From NCBI GenBank assembly GCA_950022655.1, contig OX465590.1:43607718-43671717 (forward strand): a DNA stretch of 64,000 nucleotides. Reading direction: 5' to 3'. Below, in pieces: positions 36,801 through 48,800 of this stretch. The stretch's first letter is position 1, and every line of letters starts with the position of its first letter. The translations under genes were made by a program, and so were the position numbers. The notes under the pieces were generated by a model, which searched no databases, had not been told where the DNA came from, and saw only the letters and a list, made by a program, of their open reading frames with translations. This DNA comes from Alentia gelatinosa (lineage: Eukaryota; Annelida; Polychaeta; Phyllodocida; Polynoidae).

Positions 36801-39800
36801 CACGAGCTCTGGTTTGACTCCCAGTTTTATCAACGAAATTATCAATCCTAGACCTCTTATACATGTAGTTTAAAATGTGTGCTTGTCTTCTGTTCTTTAA
36901 CAGGGGAATCTCAGCTAACCTGTTTAGGTCTCGTATGGGGACTGTGTCAAATAACCTCTCATCTTAGCTAGCTGATATAAACGGTAAGATATACTCTTCC
37001 TTAGCATTGCAAAATGGTATCTAAAGTCAAGATTAGAGTCAAGTACCATGCCCAAATACTTGTATGATACTACTTGTTTTACTTCTTCATTATTAATAGT
37101 AAGTTGCGGCAGTACAATTTGTCTGTTTCTTTTTTGCCAAGAATAAAATGTGTTTTGTCTTCCCTATATTTATACTTAATTTGTTCTGGGTACACCACAT
37201 TACAAAGCAGTCCAAGTTTTCCTGGGTTTCCCTATATAAAAGTTCGATATCGTTTCCAAATTTATAAATGACTGTATCATCCGCAAACATGAGAATTTTG
37301 CATTCAGGTAGACATTTCGAGACATCATTAACATAAATTAAGAACAGCAGAGACCCAAGTATTGAACCTTGCATTAGAAACGACGAGTGATTGAGTCTAT
37401 ACCACACCACCGCCGCAGCTTCCTGCCACCTCCCACCACCTCCCGCTAGCTACCGCCTGTTTGTCTTGATAGAAGTATAGGTGGCCTCAGTTGGAAGCCT
37501 CCCGCCTGTCACATTCCGCCCGCACCCGCCGCCTGCTCTAAGTAAGCCCTGTTCCCCTTTTCAATTTCTGACAACCACCATCTGCCGTGGGAGAGGGCTT
37601 CAGTGTCAGTGTAGATAGCCTTCCGCCCGTGCCGTCACCTCCTGCCCGTGCCCGCGGGGCTTAGACGGGGCTTAGGCAGGGGTTAGGGCTTCACTGAGAA
37701 TGTAGGGAGAAACTTGAGAGACCACCACAGCCTCTATCCCCACCTATCCCCTGCTTAACTCCCACCTTTTTTTATTTTCTACCAGTACACATATAAGCCC
37801 GGCGTATATATATGGCGCAGAGGTTATATCCCCTCGTATACGCCAGGTGTGAAATACAGCCAAGATGCGTCCATATACAAAAGGAAATGGTCTTTTATCC
37901 TACCCCTAATAAAAAACCGCCATAGATTTAACATAGGGAAATTTTATGTGGCAAGCCGTGACATAAAGTATTTTTTATGCCACTAGAGTAATAACAATAT
38001 TGACCAATCAGAGAGCAGGATGTCAGCTAATATGAAAAAAAAGTTCTGTTGGTCCTTGACTCAATATTTATCTTTTAGTAATACAAAAGGCATAGATGTG
38101 GTAGGATAAATACGAAACCGAACTCGAACTAGACTTGGTCAATATCTATGCCACTCTGGTCAGGTCTGCTCCTCACTACACTCGGCTACGCCTCGTGTAG
38201 TAATTCTCGACCTTCCCGTCGTGGCATAAACATTGTCAAGTCTAACTCTCGTTCGGTTTCTACTAAGTATACGCCTCATATGCTGATGTGGATAAGAGGC
38301 ATATAAAAATGGAAAAAAGGTAATATACAGCTGATATGTGCGCTGCCGCGATGGCGCATGTATGAATAAAGTGGTAAGCTTCCTGCAGTGCTGACAACCT
38401 AGCTTAGATCCTAGCAATATAGAATATTCCAAATGCCATACCTAGATGTTATAATCAATGTTGATTGTTGCAGACACAGTCGTTTCATTAGGTAGAATGC
38501 CCACATTATTGGCTCCCTCCTTTCATGGATGTCAACCGGATCTTTTTCTTTAGCCCAACGCTCTTTGAAGTCAAATATTTCATCAAGTCCATCTGAATAG
38601 GTAAGCGAATCATTCATATTATTTTTGTATTCTATATTCATATTGTTGATATGAAGATAGGAAGGAAAGTACCAGAATTCCACACAAGATTTGTAAAGTA
38701 TACCTATTATAAATCCGACATTTTGTTCATTATCCCTCAGCCATTTGGCCTGGACTTTGGGCCACGCCATCCCAATGTTGTAGACAGAATACAAATTCAG
38801 GACACCGGAAAGGTCAAGCGGTGTCTTCATTATCATCAGTATCCTCAGGTTTAGGAGGAAGAAACCATGAAAGTGCAGTGCCCATTCACAGTTAGCCCAT
38901 CTCCACAGTAAACGCTGTACCAACGTTGTTTTTCCAATCCCCGCACGTCCAGAAATCAAGACACATTTTGTTACATCCGTTGGTATAATCAAATCTTCAT
39001 CAGAAATTTCTATTCCCTCTATATCCTCTAGTGATGTTTGGTATTTGTCAGGTAAATTGCTATCATCCCCTGACAGTGTTGTCAATTCTGCCTGTGACAT
39101 AATCTTTAGTTTCACATATTCTTTGTCCAAATCGATTTTCCTATCCTGAGCAGTCTCTGTCACATGTTTTTGATTCATTATCTCAACTGCCAAGGCTGCT
39201 GATGTACGATCTGGAGGCAGGAAATGATATAAATATAATTTGTAACTCACTCGTGTGAAGGTAATGCATATATGGAATTATTCATGATAATATTCTAGCG
39301 AAATGATAATATTAGAAAGCAATTAGAAATCCAACTGGAAATTAATGAGGATGAAGATTCTGAGAAGAATTATTTATTCAATTAAATAGTAGCTGCCTAA
39401 TTGTGCCATAATCAAAGACATTGGCAATGTTCAGAATAGAAGAATAGGCATTTTCTGATGGGAATCATACCTCTGAATTTTATAGAACCATTGGTGACCC
39501 TATGAGTAGTGTTGTCCTTAGTTTTATAAAGGGCAGCCTTTATATCTTCAGGTGCTATATCATCAGTAGAACGTATGTCAATGAATACCTTTCCATTTTG
39601 TTGGCTACAAACAAGACGTAAATATATAAGAATAAATCGTATGTCAGTTCCTTTTGGCCTGAGGCTTTCTCACTGGTTCACTCCCACTGACTCTTCGGTA
39701 CAACACACAGTCACCCACACAGTTACAAAAGCCACAAATCGTTTGCAATTTCCATGATTAAACTTTCGCCCTTTTCATTCGATTCACCATTTTATAATGA

Positions 39801-42800
39801 ACTAGCGACTTCGTCGAGTCCGAGTCCTAAAAATATTTGAAAAAAGAGATGTAAGACTGCTGAGGGCGGGGATCGAACCCCAGACACTCACGTTCGCAAA
39901 CGGACGCTCTGATGACCGCTCCACACAGAGACTTGCTCTTGTAGGGCCAAATACTTAGTGAAAAATTTGAAAAATGATTTTCCCGACTGCGGGGTTTGAA
40001 CCCCCGATACCCGCATTCCCAGCCTGACACCCTGCTGACTGCTCCACAGAGTCAGATCATTTAAAGGACAAATACTTAGGCTGGTGGTTGATGGGAGAAC
40101 CAGCAGAGTTTCGAAAGGGGTACCAGCGAAATCTTGCGATCTCATTGGTTTCTCACGAGAAAAGTAGATCAATCTCCAGGCCCAGGTCGGGTTCACTATT
40201 TCTCTATGTACGGGAGCGACTTCAAGCGGATTCGACGAAATTCTACCGTTTTAGATATAGTAGGTAATAAATGCATCATCAGGGGATAAGGTAATTAAAT
40301 GCAAAACGTATGCTTAATTTCATAATCATAAGGAGACCTGTGTACCTTAAATAATGTTTTATTACACATTAAACATTATTTTAAGAATGCGCGAACAGTG
40401 TCATACTTAAAGGAAGTAAAACGAGACATGGAATGTCATTGATTATTCACAAGTGACATTAGTATGTTGATAAATATCAAAGGTAATAATAAGACAACTT
40501 AAAATGTTGAGATTATTAAGACATGGTATAGCAAGGCATAAGATGATAGACATGAATTCTCAAAACATTTTGAAAAGACATTAGATAGTATAAAAAGTCA
40601 TTTGAATTTAATAATAGACATAAATGTCGGGAATATTAGGATAAGAGACACAATAAAAATTATTATGTAATAAGAACTGACATGTTATTGAATAGAATGT
40701 TCTTGAATAAACAAAGTGAATATCTGAGATGAAAAGAAACATTTATAAGTTTCACAGTCATTTATGCGCCTCTTGTAGTTTCATCTCATAAAAAAAGAAC
40801 GGTTTGTGGGGGGGGGGGGGGGGGGGGATTTGGAGAGACGTCCGTACAGTGTCGAAGTTTGAGACTGACTGGTGCGAACAAACTGGTCATGTGGGGATGC
40901 AGTGGTCAACAGGTGTCGGTTGTGTTTGAGTAGTGACCATGTCTGTATAGTAGAGTTCGTTTAAGTATTCGGCACAGGTCAACAGAATTAAAGATAATGT
41001 GCAGTTATTCCCCAATTACCTTATGCAGGTGGTAACCACTTCAACGTCTTTGCCGGTTGAAGCTTTCACTGCTGCTTTGACCTGAAAACATAACATAATA
41101 CTTTCATGATAATCTAAATGTATTTCACAAGTCGTCCGCCAAATTTCCGAGATTGTCTAGGTCCAAAAAGACGATTTAAAGTCCTCTAAACAAAAGCGAA
41201 TGTGAACCAAGGGCCTGGGGCCCGTTTAATAATCTAGGATCGTACATGAAGAACCTTTTCTGTACCTCGTACAAGGATGATCGTTTAATGATATTTAAGT
41301 CTGTTCGCGAAGACAGTACATGTATCAGCAGTTCATAAGTGTTGAATAAAGTTGACCCAGATCGTCCCTGGGTCTCCTTGGCGTACAGAAAAGGGTCTAC
41401 ATGTACGATCCTAATTATTATCAAACGGGCCCTGCTTACTCATTCATAATCTAGTTAGTCATATATTTGATGTATTGGAGCATGTACAGCCTAATGTGTA
41501 TGCTGATGACTTTGTCCTTCCAGGTAGGAGGCCCAGGGGGTTGTTTTATGTTCTGCGCGACGAGAGTAAAAGCCCTAAGGAGAGGTCGTACGAGGGTTTG
41601 GGTTTGATTATGCAAAGTATCGTGGGGAAGGTAAGTTGTAGCCGACGATCTACGAGCTCTCGTCCATTTACGTTTTATTATTTATCGTCGGGCCAGGAGA
41701 CCTCGTCCAGAGTCTCCTTCAGCTCTCCTGGCGGGCGACACCTTTATGGGTATCGTGGGTGATTCAAAATAACAAATAAAAACTATTTAATTCATTTGAA
41801 CTATCGGAAATTACTATTTTAATAAAAACTGGAGATCTCAGATGGAGAATTACTGTGCTATATAGTTAGATTCACAGACATTCATAAATAATGAAATTAG
41901 TTCCCAAAAATACCACTCTGCATCACCACCTGCAGTGTATACGACCTCTCGTTCAAGTCTCCTCCAAAGTCTCTTACAGGCTTATTTCGTCCTGGGATTC
42001 TCACGAAGGAGACTACGGACGAGGATTTCTCTCGATACGGACGACAGGGGTAATCGAACGCAATTGAAGAGCTCTTCTCCATTAGGTCGCCCGTGGAGGT
42101 ATCATTCGTCGGGACTGTAATCCCCTACGAGAGTTAGAAATAAAACAACCCCCAGATCCTATATCAGCAAGTGTAATGCAGGGTACAGCATAAGGGGTCC
42201 CTCCCACCTACTACGACGCGCTACAATTAAGTTTTAGCGGGTCGCGACAACGTCGGCGACACGCACTGCCATCGTAGACTTAATTGTAGCGCGTCGTAGT
42301 GTATTAGGAGGGTTGTTTTTGTACCCGGCTGGTCGGCGACAAAAAACGAGCGGGAAAACAATTTTAATTATATACCTGAGGTAGGATATATAACATCTGT
42401 ATAATAGATCTTTTTTTAGACCTAAAAAAACTCAGTTCCAAGCTAAACCTTAAATGATTGATTTGAAGCTCTTAGTCTTCATCGATTTGCAGTGCAGTAT
42501 CTTCATTATATAACCCACCGGATCTGCAAATGTCATAACTTCCGGTCAAGTATCTCACATATAAGAGAGATTTACGAGGCCGTATTTGTCGCCGACGCAC
42601 TATGACGCGCTACGAAATTCAAACATTTTTGAATTTCGAAGACCCTCTACGATTAACGTTTTTTTGTTGTACCCATCGTAGCCCATCGGCGGGCAGCGAG
42701 TTCGTCGGCTACAAAACCTGACTAATTGAGGAGTTTGTCGGCGACACCTCCACGACTTTTTCAGTTTGTCGCCAACGCGGCCAAAGGGTTAATCGTAGAC

Positions 42801-45800
42801 TTAATCGTAGTAGGTGGGAGGGGCCCCTTAGCTGTTTAATTGTTAATGCCAGTTAATCCGAATCCACGTGATTCACAAACAAAGGCGTCAACTCTATTCA
42901 TTACTTTGCTACAACAGAAGATAGAAAAAAGCTTGATAATTGTTTTCGTTTTGTTTTATGCTACACGAGCTTTATGGGATATGGTTTTCCTGAAATCATG
43001 GACAAATATCAGACTTGAAATTAAAAGGTCGTGAACAAAAACATTTACAATGTGCTTCTTGTAAAGAAAAATCAAACTAAGGCATCTACTGACAATAAAA
43101 CAAATATGTATAAACAAGAATTTCAAGAGTGCCAAAAAACCCAATTCCAACTAGATATCTATCCACAATTTATCTACCAGATTATATGACAGAATAACCA
43201 GTAAATAAGCTCATTGTATTTAGCAACATAGCTCCTTTACAAATGTGATATTACCTTCTATAATCTGTAGTATGTTCTGGCATATATTATATTATCTTCA
43301 CTGTTTTTATCTATTTATTGTTTTGATTGTGGTTGTGATGCTCGTACAGCATATATTTTATATTTCCAAAACTAAATCGAACTAAGCAAGTAATAAAGGT
43401 GTTGACGAACAGAAGTCAATTCAACTTTAAAATCTCAATCTTTCAGATAAACGATCTGTATTTACAAATGCAATATAGTGTTCCTGTTCGATGAAAGTAC
43501 GAATTATATTTCCAAATTAAGAAGAGAATAGTTTATTTAATTACAGTTTGCACAATCTCTGATGCAAAGGTAAAATATTCTGGTGACTTTGGATACCCGG
43601 AATCGATGTGCCCTTCAATGGTGAAGGAGCAGTGTTGGACTTTTTCTGCAATGAGATGGGAAATAAATATCTGTTATATCCTATGCTATCCCAGAAAATG
43701 CAATGCTTTCAGGTATATACATGTGCTATATTTAAAATACACCATGCTGTTCTTTTGAATAAGTCAAATACATAATTTCCAGCTCAACATTATCATTGGA
43801 TTGTCATCGATGTTGCAAGTACTCTATATGATACTAGGAAACAGATTGAGAATTGATCATACAAAGTACCTTTTGAAAGGAGAAGTTGTTGACGTTCCAC
43901 GTTTTGTAATCTGTGGTAAGACAAATGGAAAACACATAATAGATGATAGACTATTGAAAAACGGAAGGAGGTGGCTATTATTCCTTTGAAAAAAGAAGGG
44001 GGGATGAAGATGTAAACAAATATAAGGCATGGATCCTTCCTCTCATTGCCGGGAAAGATCCTGGAAATGATAGTTGACAAGCCTTTGATGATAAGCCATC
44101 TAGAACTATTGAATAAACTGATACCAGATCAAATCGATATCGACCAGTATGGTTACTCACCCAAACGAGGTACCATCGATGCAGTCTACAACTTAATCAC
44201 CGACCTCTTCACAGCTAGGGATAACAGCAACCTTACACCAGTAGTGTTTGTGGATTTCAAAAAGGCGTTTTACAGCATCCATCACTTGTATAGAAGCTGA
44301 TATTCCTTGGTCTACAGGAGAAGTATTTGTGGTGGATCGAATCTTACCTGGCAGAATGCTGCCAGAGTACCAAATTCGGGGAGTATATATTCATCGTATA
44401 TGTCTGTCAAATATGTTGTCCCCCAGGGCTCCGTTTTTAGCGCATGTTATCAGAAATATTGGTCTCAAAGTTAAACTTTATGCAGACTACTTGGCCATTT
44501 ACACATCTGACAATGATGTGTATCGCTGTGTCACAAAACTTCAGAATGGGTTAAATCTGTTAAACTACTGGACACAGACAAACTTGCTCACTATAAATAC
44601 GAAAAAGACCAAAATTGTTTGGTATGGTTTCAAGAATGAATAAGATAAATACATGAGTAAATTACCAGTCTTATACTTAGGCATGGTTGTATTGCAAAAA
44701 GTACAAGAGTACAATTATATGGGAGTCATCCTAGATGAACACCTGAGTTTTGATAAAAACATCAGAACAGTCATTAAGAAATTGAATAGGAAACTTTTTC
44801 TGTTCTCGATAATAAGACAAAGTATATGTCAAGAAACGTGGTTCTGAAGATATACAAGCAGAGGACAATTCCTGTCATCGACTTTGCTTCGCAAATTCAT
44901 GTCAATTAACCTACTAAATACACTACAAAGGGTCCAAAACTGAGGGTTGCGGACTTGCCTGTTCGATAGAATAAACGGACACAGCACCGCAGAGCATCCT
45001 AACTCTAAAAAAAAGGATCGACAAATTGCTTCTATTATACATGCTTTCCATGATTGCAAACAAAATAAACCCATATGAGGAACCTGATGACTGCCGTGAA
45101 GCCCCACTGACATGAATGACAATATCCTTGTTATTACATACCCAGTGTGCCTGAACATCATTTATACTGCACCCCTAGCAGCGGGAAGTATTTCATAGAT
45201 GTTCGGCCATAGGTATGTAATAATATACACCTATGGGCGAACATCTATGAAATACTACCCGCTGCCAGGGATAAAGTATAAATAACTTTTAGGCCCGGCG
45301 GGCAGTGGGCCGTAGTGATTCCCATAGGAAAAATGTACGGCCTGCCGTTACAGACACTACGTCGCACTATCGTAAACTATCGCGATAGAGCGAGACCAGT
45401 GACAGTGTAAAAAACAAAACAAAATGGTGGTTCTCTCCCATTTGTAACTTGAGAGACATACTAAGACCTACCCGTAACAACTAGAAGTGCCTAATGTCCA
45501 AATATCGAGCTATCTAACGTTGGGCCTTCACATAGGACCGTTTAAATAGCTGAAATATAAGAATACAATCGATAACAACACTCACCGCTGTCACTAAGAC
45601 AATCATACACTGCACCGCTCCGGTCTACTCTGGCGCAAGGTTGCTCGAGTGTGGCAGTATGAGGCCAGCTGTGTATGTCAGTTAGCGAGTGGATTTGTTG
45701 TTATCGATTGTTTTTCGTATATTTCAGCTATTTAAACACGTACAGCCTACGCTTTTGGGGTCGTGGGGCGTTCACATAATACCGTTTAAATAGCTTAAAT

Positions 45801-48800
45801 ATGCGAGACCAATCGATGATAACAAGTCCATTCGCCGACTCGCCCTCAAAAGCGATGGCGTTATGCGTTGTGAACGTTGTATTGCCGTCGTTAGTTACCA
45901 CCCAGGGTAGCGTTTCACTAGTAGATGGGTCAAAGCGAGAGGTAGGGCCGCAACAGTGCCAGCAACAGCGATACCAACAGTGTCAAGCTCAAATCCGTGT
46001 TTCATCAGTGCTCTCGCTGTTGAGATGGGACCAATTCTCACTGTTGGCATATTTTACAGCATAGTGCATTTAGTGAGCACAGGGTCTCGCTATGCTACAG
46101 TCACAGAGTAGAGAGAGATAGCCAGGAACAAGCGTGGTCAATGTCAAGGTCGCCGCATAAATTAGCTTGAGTACACTGGCCACCATAGCAGACATTTGCT
46201 ATGACGAAATTCAAACGCTAATATCGGCGAAACAGTGTGGCCAATCTTCTTCAAATTTGGATCTCTTACTCTCGTAAAAATTTCATCTCTTAATTCTTAT
46301 GGGAAGTGGGTGAAAATCTTCTATATACATAACCAACAAGAGGGTCGACCATCTCGCCCATAGTGGCACCCCAGTGGCAGGTACAGTGAGACCCAATTTA
46401 CTAGTGAAACGGTCACTGCCACTGTTGGTGCTGCTCCTTTCCTGAGTGCCATTCACGCTTGACTGCACTTTCTAATGAAACACACTCTGACGCTGTGGTG
46501 GCACTGTTGCCAACAGTGAGACTTATTGCTTCTAGTGAAACAGCCCCCTGGGGGCCGTTTCACTAGTGGGTGGTAAGAGTGTGAGCTAGGACTGCAACAG
46601 TGCCAGCAACAGCGATACCAACAGTGACAATGACAAGATCCTGTTTCATCAGTGCTGTCACTGTTGATGTGGCACCAACTCTCACTGTTGGCATATTTTA
46701 CAGCATAGTGCACTTAGTGAGCACAGGGTCTAACTGTGCTGTCAAACCTCACTGTGTGTATATAGAGGATTTCCCATGCTTCCCATACAAATTTAGCAAT
46801 GAAATTCAAACACGAGTAAGGGGTACATATAACCTATAATCGTACTGAATATAAAGAAGAACGGTCGTACCGTTCTGAAGTTATTGGCGTTTGAATTTTT
46901 CACTCCCTCCGTGCGTTTGCGTTGGTCCCTGGTTTTTTCACTCCCTCCGTAGTGCGGCGGAGTTTCGGCTGTTTTTTTTGTCTCCCTCCAGAGCCCGGCG
47001 GGAAGTGCTCTACACTGGCCACCAGAGCAGTATTTGCTATGACAAAATTCAAACGCCGATATCTTCAGAATGGTGCGGCGGAAGTAGAGCCCCAGATTTC
47101 TGCTTGGAGAGTGGATATCCCTTAGTTACGCGGAGAATCCTAGCGAGTGACACGCCGAGTTCTGCTAGTTTAGTGAATGGCAGTGGTTTTGTACGGGCAG
47201 TGGGGGTGAATCACAAACCAGAAAAGTTGAATCTAACGTTGGGCGTTCAGGCAATAACATTTAAATAACTTAAGTCTGCGAGACCGCTCAATAATAACAA
47301 ATCCTCTTGTGATGGCGATGGCATTGCCAACGTATATTGCCGTGGTTAGTTACTGAGTTCCAGCGTCATCTGCTGTCACACAATTCATAGACCTCACTGC
47401 ATCGACTGTTGCCGGGATTTTCTGCTTGCGGGCCGTAGTGAATGGTAGTGGTAATGTTCGGGAACAGGGGGGTTGAATCACAAACCAGGAAGGTTTATAA
47501 AACGCCGTTTTAAATAAGTAGGAGGTGTGAAGTGATAAGAAAACGTAGTGACTGAGACTGTACGGGGGCCGTTCTCGGTCATTAGATGAAAAAATATGGC
47601 CCTCCCGCCTACGGCGTCGGGCCTTATTTTTTCATCAAATGACCAAGAACGTCCGCCAGTATGGGCTCAGTAACCATATTTTCTCATATTACTTCATATC
47701 TGTGAGTGAACATCTATGAAATACTGCCCGCTGCTAGGGGTGTACTATAAATGGCAGTAGATTTGTATGGGAACTGGGTGTGCATTGCGGAGCAGAGAAA
47801 TTAACAAAGAGGTTTTTAAACAATTAGGAGGTATAGAGTAATAAGAAAACGTAGTGACTCATCCCATACAGATATATGTTATCGGTCATTTGATGACAAA
47901 ATGTGGCCCTCCCACCTGCGGCATCGCGCCATACTTTTTCATTAAATGACCTCAAACTGCCATCCGTACAGGCTCAGTAACCACACTCCCTCTTCAAACT
48001 CACCAAGCCTAAGACCAAACTCCTTAAGAAATCCCCACTATATCAAGGTTTTGTAGCTTGGAATAATCTACCTACCTGAAGAAGCGAGAATATTTAACAC
48101 AAAGAGTGGCTTTATAAAAGAGTAGTGGGGCAGGGATCCAGCAGTATATTGTCCATTCCTCAGAAGGTGGCGCGGAGAGCCGATTCTCGCTGTGTAGTGA
48201 TTCTGGGCAACGCCGCACACGAAAATGGTGCAGTGGGGGCCGGGATTTCGTAACACTGGGTATATATACTCCGCGTTCACAGCAGGTCGACAGGCTGTCC
48301 TCACGCGTCTCTCTACATGAGCCAACCCTTGGGCCCTCACTTTGGCAGGCGGGTTCTCGGAACCTTCCTGGTGGTTAGGCGAGTATTTTAGATAAGCCTC
48401 TCCAGCATTACCCAGCACGCCATGCTGGGGTACTGTACTTGTGGAAGTGATCTTTACACAGGAAGTAATAGATAAACTTCCTTGTTTATTTAAATGCGTA
48501 GAGTTGTGTTGTGTGTGATTAGGTTAGCTCATACTTTCTGAAAACCAAACCAACCTATGTAATAGCACATAGGTTGGGATATCGCCAGGAACTAGTGTTC
48601 CGGAGGTAGACCTTCCGACGTCAGGCTAGGCGGCTCCCTCGGGGTCCCTCGGGGTCTCTGATCGTTTTCGATGAGGAGACATGGAGGAGCAGGCCCTCCG
48701 AGACGTGTAGAATGTCGCGCTGACGGAGGGTATGGGGCCCAGTCCAGGCACGCATTGTCGGTGAGAGGAGGTTTGACGCCCGGAGGTAGGAAAAGAATCC

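Larger units (their letters stand above)
35620..38390 (+). mobile_element. TATACGCC-family element enlarged by insertions
   Basis: Left terminus CACTGCACAAAACTAACCAC and right terminus TTCCTGCAGTG enclose the same blocks as 33740-34685, but 2.8 kb apart. The extra length is accounted for largely by a MITE (36115-36401), a LINE fragment (36634-37390) and a small MITE (37893-38110). Confidence 0.7.

Noticed and set aside
38442..39210. NACHT region as one uninterrupted exon
   Set aside because: The frame is open, but 37 residues would separate NVGFII from DGLDEI, and good GT-AG sites bound exactly that insert, so an intron is more likely (retention kept as a finding).
44829..45161. 110-codon minus frame as the missing receptor exon
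   Set aside because: It is antisense to the LINE reverse transcriptase and has no receptor-like features or suitable splice sites.
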